The translations under genes were made by a program, and so were the position numbers. Under the pieces are notes generated by a model. It was not told the DNA's origin, did no database searches, and was given only the letters and a program-made list of their open reading frames with translations. This document shows, in pieces, positions 44,753 to 53,376 of a DNA stretch of 64,000 bases; the stretch's first letter is position 1; each line of letters starts with the position of its first letter. Origin of the DNA: Parapedobacter indicus (GTDB lineage Bacteria; Bacteroidota; Bacteroidia; Sphingobacteriales; Sphingobacteriaceae); contig NZ_FOQO01000012.1 of the NCBI RefSeq assembly GCF_900113765.1, positions 124,001 to 188,000 of the forward strand, written 5' to 3'.

Positions 44753-47077
44753 ATGCAATATATTAAATTTTACGTAACCGTACTATTTTTTTGCGGTGCC
44801 TTTTGGGGCCGCGCACAGGAATCCGCCTACAACCTCACAGGGACCATCAGCGGTGCCGATCGTGAACCGCTTTACGGGGCGACCATTAAAGTAGGCAACC
44901 AAACCACCCTCTCCGATTCAGAAGGGCATTATCGTTTTTCCAACATCCGGCATCGGCAGGTCCGTATTGAGGCCTCTGCCGTGGGATTTGAACCGTACGC
45001 CCAGACCCTTACCTTGATACAAGGGGCCAATACCCTGCAGATCACACTGCTGCCCAAAACCAATGAACTGGAAACGGTGGAGGTGGTGGGCCTTACCAAG
45101 GCGCAGGAGGTAAACCGGCAGGCCTACAACGTGACAGCAGTAGATGCCACTAAACTGTACAACACCACGATGGACATCTCCGGTGCGCTTGACCGCGTGG
45201 CCGGCATCCGCGTACGGGAGTCGGGCGGCGTGGGATCTAACTTCAACCTGTCACTCAACGGATTCACGGGCAATCACATCCGCTATTTCATCGATGGGAT
45301 TCCCATGGATAACTTCGGCAGCTCGTTCCAGATCAACAATATTCCCATCAATACAGCGGAGCGTATTGAAGTGTATAAAGGCGTGGTGCCCATGTGGCTG
45401 GGATCGGATGCACTGGGCGGTGCCATCAACATCGTAACGGGCGACCGGTACCGGAACTTCGTGGATGTCTCTTATTCCTATGGATCGTTCAATACACATC
45501 GTTCCGTTATCAATACCGCCTACACAACCAAGGAAGGATTTACCGTGCGGCTGAATGCCTACCAGAATTACTCCGACAATAATTATAAGGTCACGGTAGA
45601 GGCGGCAGATATCAATACGGGTGCCTACGCACCCAATACCACCGTGCACCGTTTTCACGATACCTATCACAACGAGGCAGTCATTGCCAGCGTGGGCGTG
45701 GTAGATAAGCGGTTTGCCGATCAGTTGCTCGCAGGCATCACCCTGGGCCAGAATTACAAGGAAATCCAGACCGGTGCCCGCATGGTATCGGTATTCGGCG
45801 GCTGGCATAGGCGGGGTACTACGGTTATGCCCACCATCAAATACAAGAAGGAAAACTTGATTGAGGGGTTGGACGTAATCATCAACGCCAATTACAACTT
45901 CGGTTCTGAACGGAACATCGATACCGTCAGCGCACGGTTTGACTGGTTCGGCAATTCAAAACCCACGGGCACCAACAGCGGAGAGCGTTCCCGTTCGCTA
46001 TACAAATACCGCAATAATGAGGGGCTTGCTACCGCCACGGCTAACTACCGCCTTGCAGAAAGGCATTCCTTTACGCTCAACAATAACTTCTCCACGTTCC
46101 GGAGGGAAGGCAGCGATCCGCTCAACCCCACCAGTGCGGAATACGAACGGACCAAACGCACCTATAAAAATGTGATGGGTCTCGGATATAGCTACGACAT
46201 CAAAGACCTGTGGAGCAGTACGCTGTTTCTGAAATACATCCACCAAAGCAACCAGAACGGGCCGGATGAGCGCAGCCTGATGGATAAGCTGGGCTATGGA
46301 TTGGCGTCGGCTTACTACCTCACGCCGCAGGTACAGCTCAAAGTTTCCTACGAGCTGACCAACCGCATGCCTTCGGCGTATGAAATATTCGGCGACGTGG
46401 AAAACCAGGAGGCCAACTTCCAACTCCAGCCCGAGCGGAGCAACAATGTCAACCTCGGGGCGGCCTATGACTTCGCACTACGTGCGGATCACCGCTTTTC
46501 ATTGAATGCAAACGTGATCTATAGGCGTGCTTTTGATTACATCTATAGCAGACTCAATAATAACCAGTCAAAATACGTAGCCGATAATCGGGATGGGGTC
46601 GAAACCTATGGCGGCGACGTAGAGCTGCGGTATTCCTTCAAGAACTGGCTGATGGCAGGAGCTACCGCAACGTACCAGCACATTATGAACACGCAGAAAT
46701 ACGAAGAGGGATTTAACGGGATCAGCATCGTATACGGCGATCAGATGCCCAACATCCCCTACCTCTTTGGCAATGCGGACGTGGCCGTGGTACTGCGCGA
46801 CATCGGCCGTGCCGGAAATACACTGCACATCGGCTACAACCTGCTCTATGTACATGCCTTCTATCTGTATTGGCCCAGCCGCGGCGGCAACAAATTTGAT
46901 ATCCCGCAGCAGATCAGCCACGACGTAAACGTAGTCTATTCACTGCAGGACGGACGCTATAACCTAGCGTTGGAAGCCAAGAATATCACCGATACCCGGA
47001 TGTACGATAATTTCAGCCTGCAAAAGCCCAGTCGTGGCTTTTACCTCAATCTCCGCTATTTCATTAACAAAAAATAA
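44753..47077 (+). CDS. TonB-dependent receptor, XusA-like
   Basis: A 774-residue outer-membrane receptor with a signal peptide (VTVLFFCGAFWGRAQ), a carboxypeptidase-like domain (LTGTISGADREPLYGATIKV), a plug (ELETVEVVGLTKAQEV, RVAGIRVRESGGVGSNFNLS, YFIDGIPMDNFG) and a barrel ending in FYLNLRYFINKK. It is shorter than SusC proteins and lacks a SusD partner. Instead it is followed by a DUF4374 lipoprotein and a PepSY protein, the gene order of the XusABC xenosiderophore system of Bacteroides. It probably imports ferric siderophores or a related iron chelate. Confidence 0.88.
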   Translation: MQYIKFYVTVLFFCGAFWGRAQESAYNLTGTISGADREPLYGATIKVGNQTTLSDSEGHYRFSNIRHRQVRIEASAVGFEPYAQTLTLIQGANTLQITLLPKTNELETVEVVGLTKAQEVNRQAYNVTAVDATKLYNTTMDISGALDRVAGIRVRESGGVGSNFNLSLNGFTGNHIRYFIDGIPMDNFGSSFQINNIPINTAERIEVYKGVVPMWLGSDALGGAINIVTGDRYRNFVDVSYSYGSFNTHRSVINTAYTTKEGFTVRLNAYQNYSDNNYKVTVEAADINTGAYAPNTTVHRFHDTYHNEAVIASVGVVDKRFADQLLAGITLGQNYKEIQTGARMVSVFGGWHRRGTTVMPTIKYKKENLIEGLDVIINANYNFGSERNIDTVSARFDWFGNSKPTGTNSGERSRSLYKYRNNEGLATATANYRLAERHSFTLNNNFSTFRREGSDPLNPTSAEYERTKRTYKNVMGLGYSYDIKDLWSSTLFLKYIHQSNQNGPDERSLMDKLGYGLASAYYLTPQVQLKVSYELTNRMPSAYEIFGDVENQEANFQLQPERSNNVNLGAAYDFALRADHRFSLNANVIYRRAFDYIYSRLNNNQSKYVADNRDGVETYGGDVELRYSFKNWLMAGATATYQHIMNTQKYEEGFNGISIVYGDQMPNIPYLFGNADVAVVLRDIGRAGNTLHIGYNLLYVHAFYLYWPSRGGNKFDIPQQISHDVNVVYSLQDGRYNLALEAKNITDTRMYDNFSLQKPSRGFYLNLRYFINKK

Positions 47078-47088
47078 AAATCAAAACA

Positions 47089-48309
47089 ATGAATATCCAA
47101 TCAAACACGCTTCTCTTAGGTATGGCAGCAGCCACGTTGCTAGCTTCCTGCAGCAAAGACGACCGCAAGCCGGATAACCCCGGCAACTTCATCATTGCCG
47201 TAACCCCGGCGGCCACCACGGGCGTTGCCGACTACCTGTTGACCGCCAGCAGCCTGGATACCGGCTCCATCTCAACAGCTGGTCAGGGCGAAGAACAGGA
47301 TGGAACCTATCGGTATTACGTGACACACAACGATAAGTTTTTCAGCATGCTTTACGGACAGGGAAATCCCGGGGCGGTGACTACCTACAACATCGTGGAC
47401 GGCAGGCTCAACAAACTGTCCAACTTCCAGACGGAAACCGTACAGGCGTTTGCACCGGTGAACGACGACCTGCTGCTGATGAAAATATCACGCAATATCA
47501 CCAATCCGTTTGCAAGCTGGTATCGCATCAACACCAACACCCTGCAGATTGAAAGCGAAGGCAAGGTCAGCACGTCTGCCCCTTCGGGCAATGGAGAACT
47601 GGCGCACTTCAGTTGGATCAAACAGGTGGGTAACAAAGTGTTTGCCCCTTATTTCTCCATCAAGGCCTGCTGCAATGCATCTTTTGAAACCGCTTACCCT
47701 GACAGCGCGTGGATTGCAGTTTATTCGTATCCGGATATGCAACTGGAAAAGGTGATCAAAGACAACCGGACCAGCTTCATCGGCCGTTATTTCGTGGATG
47801 GCCTGGGTACAGTGGAAAACGGCGATACGTATGCATTCTCCGCATCGGTAGCGGTTACCGATGGCAAGATATCGTCTACCAAGCCATCCGCCGTGGTCAA
47901 AATTCCCGCCGGAACCACTGAGTTTGACCAGTCTTACTTTTTCGACGTAGAACAGGCTTCCGGTGGTTACAATATTACCGATTGGTTATACGTAGGACAA
48001 AATAAATTCGTGGTACTGGTTACCTCAAAAGCAGAAAAAGGTCAATATTCATCAGGCTTGAGGCTCGGGGTGATCCATGTGGTAGACAAGTCGTTTAAAC
48101 TGGTTACGGGTATGCCGGATGTGGCTGATATCAATTCGCTGACCAACATGAGCAATTACAGTGCGAGGGACGGTCGCTACGGATATGTAGGCGTAAACCT
48201 GAAATCCGGAATTGGCTATATCTATAAGATTGATGCAAATAACGCCAGTGCCACACAGGGACTTCGCGTAGATGGAGGCACCATTACCGCCATTCATCAC
48301 CTCGATTAA
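47089..48309 (+). CDS. DUF4374 surface lipoprotein, XusB-like
   Basis: A 406-residue lipoprotein (lipobox TLLASC, cysteine at about residue 21) with a seven- or eight-bladed propeller-like repeat layout, as in DUF4374 proteins. YYVTHNDKFFSMLYGQGNP and FSWIKQVGNKVFAPYFS are typical segments. In Bacteroides the homologous XusB binds ferric enterobactin at the cell surface for the TonB receptor. The gene follows the receptor by 11 bases. An unusual vicinal cysteine pair (KACCNASF) lies near residue 202. Confidence 0.87.
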   Translation: MNIQSNTLLLGMAAATLLASCSKDDRKPDNPGNFIIAVTPAATTGVADYLLTASSLDTGSISTAGQGEEQDGTYRYYVTHNDKFFSMLYGQGNPGAVTTYNIVDGRLNKLSNFQTETVQAFAPVNDDLLLMKISRNITNPFASWYRINTNTLQIESEGKVSTSAPSGNGELAHFSWIKQVGNKVFAPYFSIKACCNASFETAYPDSAWIAVYSYPDMQLEKVIKDNRTSFIGRYFVDGLGTVENGDTYAFSASVAVTDGKISSTKPSAVVKIPAGTTEFDQSYFFDVEQASGGYNITDWLYVGQNKFVVLVTSKAEKGQYSSGLRLGVIHVVDKSFKLVTGMPDVADINSLTNMSNYSARDGRYGYVGVNLKSGIGYIYKIDANNASATQGLRVDGGTITAIHHLD

Positions 48310-48328
48310 ACCGTCCTAAACGCGGATA

Positions 48329-48367
48329 AAAGCCTCCCGAAGACCGTAAAGGTATCCGGGAAGCTTT
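48329..48367 (+). terminator. Intercistronic terminator-like hairpin
   Basis: AAAAGC and CCCG (48328-48339) pair with CGGG and AGCTTTT (about 48357-48367) across a loop of about 17 bases, with a T-rich end. It lies between the lipoprotein gene and the small membrane genes and may lower their expression relative to the receptor and lipoprotein. Confidence 0.45.
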
Positions 48368-48385
48368 TCTTAAACAGGTACGCTG

Positions 48386-48718
48386 ATGTATAGCACAATT
48401 TTTATAGGGATCTTTTTGGGAACCCTGCTGTTTTTTGTCGCTTCAGACAAAGTAAAGGCGGAAAGTAAACCCCGATGGTTACAAAAAATGGCCCGAAAAC
48501 CCGTGTTCGCAAGAATCCTCGGTACCTTGATCTTTGTGGCCTGTTGGGCGGTAGTTGCCTGCTTGCAGGGGTTGGGATCGGGCACGTTTGCCATGGTGGG
48601 ATACCTGATGGCCAGCTATAGTTTGCTGGTATTGCTTAGGCCGCTCCATACTGTTAACACCACGAGTCTGGCGGCCGTGGCCGTGGCAGCACTGCTATTG
48701 GAAACCCTCATCTTTTAA
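48386..48718 (+). CDS. DUF3325-like small membrane protein
   Basis: A 110-residue protein with three to four hydrophobic helices (IFIGIFLGTLLFFVAS, GTLIFVACWAVVACLQGLG, MVGYLMASYSLLVLLRP, SLAAVAVAALLLETLIF). Its length and layout fit DUF3325, which in Proteobacteria occurs beside TonB receptors, DUF3649 and PepSY proteins in siderophore loci. The family call is by pattern and context. It lies two bases before the next small membrane gene. Confidence 0.6.
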   Translation: MYSTIFIGIFLGTLLFFVASDKVKAESKPRWLQKMARKPVFARILGTLIFVACWAVVACLQGLGSGTFAMVGYLMASYSLLVLLRPLHTVNTTSLAAVAVAALLLETLIF

Positions 48719-48720
48719 TC

Positions 48721-49002
48721 ATGCCCGCGAATAAAAAATACCTCAGCTCTCCGTGGCAGCGCTTCCTTAAAATCACCGCGGGTTTCGTGGGGGGCTACTT
48801 CGTGATGCTCTCGCTGCACCTGCTGCTCACACACGTGTTTGATCAGAAAAAAGTGGTGGTTACCGCGTTCATCACAGGTTACATCCTGTGGGCGGTGTTG
48901 CTCTTGGTCGCCTTTCTCTGCAAAAGTGGGTGGAAGATATCGGGCATTTACCTGGCACTCATTGTGATATTCTATGGCGCATACTACTTGCTAAACAACT
49001 GA
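48721..49002 (+). CDS. DUF3649-like small membrane protein
   Basis: A 93-residue protein with three helices (FLKITAGFVGGYFVMLSLHLLL, VVTAFITGYILWAVLLLVAFL, GIYLALIVIFYGAYYLL). The first-helix GFVGGYF pattern and the position just before the PepSY gene suit DUF3649, a family tied to iron uptake. It starts two bases after the preceding stop and ends four bases before the next start, so the three genes are co-translated. It may assemble with the PepSY protein in the inner membrane. Confidence 0.6.
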   Translation: MPANKKYLSSPWQRFLKITAGFVGGYFVMLSLHLLLTHVFDQKKVVVTAFITGYILWAVLLLVAFLCKSGWKISGIYLALIVIFYGAYYLLNN

Positions 49003-49006
49003 CCGT

Positions 49007-50680
49007 ATGAACATCCGTAATTATAACATCTATTTCAATACGCATACCATCAGCGGTATCATCATCTGTGCCATCCTATACGTGATTTTCTTTGCCGGAT
49101 CGTTTTCTTTTTTCAAAGACGAAATATCCGCATGGCAAAAAAACCGATCGGCCCATACCCACCAGGCCGCGGCCAACGATTATGATTTCCTCCTGGATTC
49201 GCTCCATGCCGCACACAACCTCCTGGGCAGAGACATTACCTTCTATATACAGGATAACAACGTGCAGACCTATGTAAATATGGGCGCTTCCCAGGATACC
49301 ACGGTCAAGAAAAAAGCTGCCGCGCAGCTGAAGCCTGAGGGAAGAAGGGGACGTGGCAGAGGCAACGGGGATGCCGCGTACTTCCAGTATGATTTTCAGC
49401 GCAAACAACCTGCATCCTATGCGGAATCCTATGACATGGGCGAGTTTCTTTACCGGTTGCACTTTCTCGCGCAGCTCAACCAGGTGCCCATCCGTATCGG
49501 AACTCCTTTCGGCTATCTGGTGGCGGGTATCGTCTCCTTCCTCTTTCTGTTTGCACTGATTACCGGCCTGTTGCTGCATTGGGATAAGATCGTGTCCAAC
49601 TTCTTTACGTTCCGGCCTTGGAACAAGTGGAAAACCGTGTGGACCGATATGCATACCGCATTGGGTGTGATCGGTTTCCCGTTCCAGCTCATGTATGCGG
49701 TCACCGGAGTAGTGCTGATTGTAAATAGCGTCTTGATCCTGCCGTTCAGCAAATTCTTATACGATGGCGACAGTGAGAAACTCTATACCGAACTTGGCTA
49801 CAACGACGACACCACCTATGAATACCGCTATCAGCCGCTGCCCGACCGCGTAGCGCTCAACCCGTACCTGAAGCAGGTGGCCGACCGGTGGCCCGATAGC
49901 CACGTAAGCCGTATATACATCAAGAATTACGGCGATGAGAGCATGCACATCGCCATTGACGCGGTTCCAAACTTCAGTAGAAATTTTGCCGGTGCCGGTA
50001 AGATTGTTTTCCACCCCGCCACGCAGTCCATTGTCCATGAGAAATCGCCAGTAACATCTGCCTCTTACGTAGACCGCGTCAAGGCACTTGTATACCGGCT
50101 GCACTTTGGGGATTTCGGTGGCTATCCCGTTAAAATCAGCTTTTTCGTGCTGGGCATTATGGGGTGTCTCGTCATTATCTCGGGTATTCTGATCTGGCTG
50201 GTAGCGCGGGATAAGAAGAGCATACCCGCCCACAAGCGGAAGTTTAATTTTTGGGCGGCCAATGTATTTGTAGCCATCTGCCTGACCATGCTACCCGTCA
50301 CGGCCCTTACATTTATTGCCATCAAACTCAATCCCGCCGCAGATCAGGCTTTTATCTACCGGGTGTATTTTTACAGCTGGCTGGCGCTGTCTGTTTTTTA
50401 CATCGCGCGTCACAAACTGCATGTCACCAACCGGGAAACGTTGCTGACAGGTGGGCTGCTGGCGCTGTGTGTACCCCTAGTGAATGGCATCCAAACAGGC
50501 AAATGGATGTGGAATGCCCAACGCATGGGGGCTATGGATATCTTCGTGGTCGATTTTCTCTGGTTGTCTGTAGGCGTGGTTAGCCTCATCGCTTTTTACC
50601 GGATCCGGCTGGATGGCAAAAAAGCAAGCAAACCGAAACAAAAGGTCACTGCCAAAAAGGGAGTGGTGCCCATTGCCTGA
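49007..50680 (+). CDS. PepSY-associated membrane protein, XusC-like
   Basis: A 557-residue inner-membrane protein with four long helices framing periplasmic PepSY segments, plus further helices at the end. FNTHTISGIIICAILYVIFFAGSF begins it (about residues 10-33), HTALGVIGFPFQLMYAVTGVVLI follows, and paired histidines (HLHFLAQ-like RLHF at two places, DMHTALG) could bind heme, as in siderophore-iron reductases such as FoxB. It is the XusC position of the locus. A lysine-rich tail ends 4 bases before a nuclease-gene remnant. Confidence 0.85.
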   Translation: MNIRNYNIYFNTHTISGIIICAILYVIFFAGSFSFFKDEISAWQKNRSAHTHQAAANDYDFLLDSLHAAHNLLGRDITFYIQDNNVQTYVNMGASQDTTVKKKAAAQLKPEGRRGRGRGNGDAAYFQYDFQRKQPASYAESYDMGEFLYRLHFLAQLNQVPIRIGTPFGYLVAGIVSFLFLFALITGLLLHWDKIVSNFFTFRPWNKWKTVWTDMHTALGVIGFPFQLMYAVTGVVLIVNSVLILPFSKFLYDGDSEKLYTELGYNDDTTYEYRYQPLPDRVALNPYLKQVADRWPDSHVSRIYIKNYGDESMHIAIDAVPNFSRNFAGAGKIVFHPATQSIVHEKSPVTSASYVDRVKALVYRLHFGDFGGYPVKISFFVLGIMGCLVIISGILIWLVARDKKSIPAHKRKFNFWAANVFVAICLTMLPVTALTFIAIKLNPAADQAFIYRVYFYSWLALSVFYIARHKLHVTNRETLLTGGLLALCVPLVNGIQTGKWMWNAQRMGAMDIFVVDFLWLSVGVVSLIAFYRIRLDGKKASKPKQKVTAKKGVVPIA

Positions 50681-50683
50681 CGT

Positions 50684-50741
50684 GTTCATGAAGAAACAGG
50701 TGTTCCGGAGGATCTTCAACATCGCGGAGATCGCAAACTTA
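50684..50741 (+). pseudogene. Fragment of a PD-(D/E)XK nuclease gene tail
   Basis: These 58 bases match 53037-53097 inside the intact nuclease gene almost base for base (TTCATGAAGAAAC, then TTCCGGAGGAT, then TTCAACATCGCGGAGAT). The rest of the gene is absent. It begins immediately after the PepSY gene stop and is followed by a reverse-strand XRE fragment, mirroring the order of the intact pair. Confidence 0.8.
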
Positions 50742-50747
50742 TGACGA

Positions 50748-50907
50748 CCCGGTAACCCTTTTTCCTTCTGCTCGGCTTTTCTTTGAGTATTTTGGCTACA
50801 GCAGCCTGTTTGGCGTTTTGGAGTTGGGCGATTTTTCGGCGGGTGGATATCGGAAGTTGGTCAAATTTAACAGTATCGAATTCGTGATTTACAAATTGAT
50901 AACACAT
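50748..50907 (-). pseudogene. Frameshifted fragment of the XRE-like regulator
   Basis: Reverse-strand reading gives KFDQLPISTRRKIAQLQNAK, matching SFDQLPSATRKAIHTLKNRQ of the intact regulator at 53687-54358 and FINQLPTSTRRKIAQLQKAK of the second copy. A loss of one T in a run (T4 here, T5 at the matching site near 52225) shifts the frame so that KEKAEQKEKGLPG becomes KEKPSRRKKGYRV. Both the helix-turn-helix and the C-terminal domain are gone. Confidence 0.8.
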
Positions 50908-50938
50908 TGGGCATATCCGCGCGCAATAGCTATGCTGT

Positions 50939-50983
50939 AAAGCTAATTTATTTAGTTTTTCACCATCGTGTTTCTTATATTTG
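50939..50983 (+). promoter_or_regulatory. Repeated upstream element and -7 box of the first nuclease gene
   Basis: A 21-base AT-rich segment at 50939-50959 (beginning AAAGCTAATTTATTTAG) is identical to 52370-52390 upstream of the second nuclease gene. TATATTTG at 50976-50983 is a perfect -7 box only 4 bases before the ATG at 50988, so transcription would begin at or next to the start codon, a leaderless or nearly leaderless message. Confidence 0.6.
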
Positions 50984-50987
50984 CGAT

Positions 50988-51836
50988 ATGCCTAATGAAA
51001 AGAATAAGATTACTGAAGCCGCTATCTACGATAAACTGTTTCGTGAGATATCGCCTGTTTTCCTGACGATGTTTGTGGAGAAGGTTCTCGGGTTAGATAT
51101 TGTCGAGTTTACTGAACTGAAAGACAAATTGCAGATTACACGGCAGAAGGAAACCGATACGTTGCGGAAAGTAAAAGATAGCGAGGGCAACGTTTTCATC
51201 CTACAGGTCGAGATACAGGTCAAAAACAATCCCAAGATGGCTGTACAGATGGCTGATTATTGGATTCTGCTGCATCAGATACACGGATTGCCCATTAAGC
51301 AATATGTCCTGTATGTCGGGGCTGATCCATTGGCGATGCCCGATAGACTGGAGCAGTACAACTTTAATTTCCAGTATACGTTGCTGTCTTTCTCCGATCT
51401 GTCGTATGATTTGTTCATTGGAGCAGAACAACCGGAAATTAAGATGCTCGCATTATTGGGGGATTTGAAGGGAGCAGATCCATGCGGCCTTACCGAAGAC
51501 ATTGTGAGAACAATTGATACACTGCCCGAGCCGGTGAGCATCAAAGAAAGCCGGCTGATGCAGTTGCGGATATTAATTCAATTACGTAAATTTACACCAC
51601 GATTGGAGGTAGCTATGTTAAAAGCAGCATCATTTTTTAAGGAAGAAAGAGACCCATTTTATAAAAGAGGGCAAGCGAAGGGTATCGAGAAGGGAGCGGA
51701 AGCTAAAAGCTATAAGGTGGTGGCCAATCTAATCCAGCAATTGGGATTGGATGATGCGACTGCTGCAGGAGTGGCCGAGGTCCCAGTCTATTTTGTGCAA
51801 AAAGTTCGTGCTGATCTAGACAAGAAAAAGAGGTAA
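50988..51836 (+). CDS. Rpn/PD-(D/E)XK transposase-like nuclease
   Basis: A 282-residue protein of the recombination-promoting nuclease type, with EIQVKNNPKMAVQMADYWIL as the likely PD-(D/E)XK strand (E-x-Q then lysine region) and TEDIVRTIDTLPEP in the middle. The tail is a charged stretch (GQAKGIEKGAEAKSYKVV), common in these proteins. ATG 50988 is chosen because the frame upstream to 50907 holds the promoter. It differs clearly from the second nuclease at 52432 but shares its upstream element and its convergent XRE neighbour. Such genes are often multicopy and may promote recombination. Confidence 0.8.
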   Translation: MPNEKNKITEAAIYDKLFREISPVFLTMFVEKVLGLDIVEFTELKDKLQITRQKETDTLRKVKDSEGNVFILQVEIQVKNNPKMAVQMADYWILLHQIHGLPIKQYVLYVGADPLAMPDRLEQYNFNFQYTLLSFSDLSYDLFIGAEQPEIKMLALLGDLKGADPCGLTEDIVRTIDTLPEPVSIKESRLMQLRILIQLRKFTPRLEVAMLKAASFFKEERDPFYKRGQAKGIEKGAEAKSYKVVANLIQQLGLDDATAAGVAEVPVYFVQKVRADLDKKKR

Positions 51837-51870
51837 CGGTAACGTGTAACGTTTTATCAATAATGATATC

Positions 51871-51902
51871 AAGCCATGCCTTTACGGGTGTGGCTTTTTT
51901 CT
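51871..51902 (+). terminator. Terminator between nuclease and XRE remnant
   Basis: AAGCCA (51871-51876) pairs with TGGCTT (51891-51896), with CC/GG inside, and is followed by a T-run. A related but decayed version (GATATCAAGC ... TGTGGCTTTTC) lies at 53671-53704 between the second nuclease unit and the intact XRE gene. Confidence 0.75.
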
Positions 51903-52320
51903 TTACTTCTTCGCCGCCGCGATATTGATACTGCTGTTCGGGTTTCCATAGTCCGCTTGATTCGCTGCCTTCACCACGAATCTTACGGCAGTACTCTTCC
52001 CCTTCGGTTCTAACTTATTCAGCAATTTGGCAAACTTACCCTTACTAAGCGTGCCGGTGATTTTAGTAAGTTCTTCGGTGTAGTTCCCAAAAGTGGATTC
52101 GGGGATGCCTGGGTTCAGTTTAGCAAAGGCTTGCCGGGCTGTTTTAGGTCGCTTGAAAAAGCCCTTGTCAATCAATGCATGTAATTGGGCCGCCCTGCCA
52201 GGCAACCCTTTTTCCTTTTGCTCGGCTTTTTCTTTGAGTGTTTTGACTTTAGCAGCTTGCTTGGCTTTTTGGAGTTGGGCGATTTTTCGACGGGTGGATG
52301 TCGGGAGTTGATTTATGAAG
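51903..52320 (-). pseudogene. N-terminally truncated XRE-like regulator copy
   Basis: The reverse strand encodes FINQLPTSTRRKIAQLQKAK, then KGLPGRAAQLHALIDKGFFKRPKTARQAFAKLNPGIP and the end of the protein (about residues as in the intact copy 95-223). It parallels the intact regulator at 53687-54358 over its whole C-terminal two thirds, but the helix-turn-helix is missing and an in-frame stop lies just upstream. An internal ATG at 52205 could still give a 100-residue C-terminal domain, which may be why this part is well kept. Confidence 0.75.
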
Positions 52321-52369
52321 CTCCCGTTTGCATAAGTGAGGCATAGTCCCCTTACTTCTTACAACAAAA

Positions 52370-52412
52370 AAAGCTAATTTATTTAGTTTTGTCAATTTTA
52401 TGTCTATCTTTG
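52370..52412 (+). promoter_or_regulatory. Repeated upstream element and -7 box of the second nuclease gene
   Basis: The 21 bases at 52370-52390 are identical to 50939-50959. TATCTTTG at 52405-52412 is the -7 box, about 20 bases before the ATG at 52432. A TTTA at 52382-52385 stands at the right distance for a weak -33 element. Confidence 0.65.
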
Positions 52413-52431
52413 TCACAAATAAATCTATACC

Positions 52432-53376
52432 ATGGAAAGACAACTACCTGAACTGCCTGGCGAGGGTAAGTACATTGACATCCTCACCGACTGGGCTTTC
52501 AAGCGAATTTTCTCCGGGGATTCCAACAAGAGAAATCTCATCGAGCTGCTCAACGACCTGCTTGCCGGAGAAAAGCATATAACCGATCTGGCCTATATAC
52601 CCACCGAAGAACTCGGCGGCAACAGCAGCCACCGCCGGATCATTTTCGACCTGAGGTGCGTGGGCGATTGGGGCGAGGTGTTCCTGATCGAGATGCAGCG
52701 GATGGACCACCGCAATTTCCGTGACCGCACGGTGTTCAGCACCTCGCGCATCATCAGCAACCACTACGCCCAGGGGGATGATTACCGCACCACGGCCCTG
52801 CCGGAGGTGTATTTCATCGGCATTCTGGAGTTCCGGATGGATCCGGACGAGCGCGAGCGATACATCCGCAGGATGGAACTGGCCGAACGGGAGACGGGGC
52901 GTAAATTTTACAATAAATTGCAGTATATATTCCTGGAGTTGCCTAACTTTGTGAAAGCGGATGAGGAAATCCGGACGGCCATGGACCAGTGGTTCTGGTT
53001 GTTCAAGCACCTGAGCGGGGCTGACCGATTGCCGGCATTCATGAAGAAACGGGTTTTCCGGAGGATTTTCAACATCGCGGAGATTTCTAACTTGACGGAG
53101 GAGGAACTGATGGCATACAACGCAAGCATACAGGCCAAGTGGGACTGGCAGAACGCCGTGTCCCTAGCCGAGGAACGGGCGGTGGAAAAGGCACTCAAAA
53201 AAGAGCGGGCCCAAGCCGCGAAGCTTCTCGAACAGGAACGGATTAAAGCCGAAGCAGAGAAGATTCAATCTGTACAGAAAATGCTTGCCAAAGGCCTTTC
53301 TATTGCCGACGCAGCCGAAGTTTCAGGCCTTTCCATCGAGGAGGTCGCCGAAATCCAAACCCGGATCGGTAAGTAG
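52432..53376 (+). CDS. Rpn-family PD-(D/E)XK nuclease (transposase-like)
   Basis: A 314-residue protein of the TIGR01784/PDDEXK_2 type. YIDILTDWAFKRIFSGD is the typical beginning, IIFDLRC carries the aspartate, and FLIEMQRMDHRNFRDRTVFS carries the E-x-Q of the nuclease core (about residues 84-103). A charged coiled tail (ERAVEKALKKERAQAAKLLE) precedes a helix-turn-helix-like end (MLAKGLSIADAAEVSGLSIEE). These nucleases promote RecA-independent recombination in Escherichia coli; here it is one of a repeated set. The tail segment is duplicated in tandem immediately downstream. Confidence 0.88.
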   Translation: MERQLPELPGEGKYIDILTDWAFKRIFSGDSNKRNLIELLNDLLAGEKHITDLAYIPTEELGGNSSHRRIIFDLRCVGDWGEVFLIEMQRMDHRNFRDRTVFSTSRIISNHYAQGDDYRTTALPEVYFIGILEFRMDPDERERYIRRMELAERETGRKFYNKLQYIFLELPNFVKADEEIRTAMDQWFWLFKHLSGADRLPAFMKKRVFRRIFNIAEISNLTEEELMAYNASIQAKWDWQNAVSLAEERAVEKALKKERAQAAKLLEQERIKAEAEKIQSVQKMLAKGLSIADAAEVSGLSIEEVAEIQTRIGK

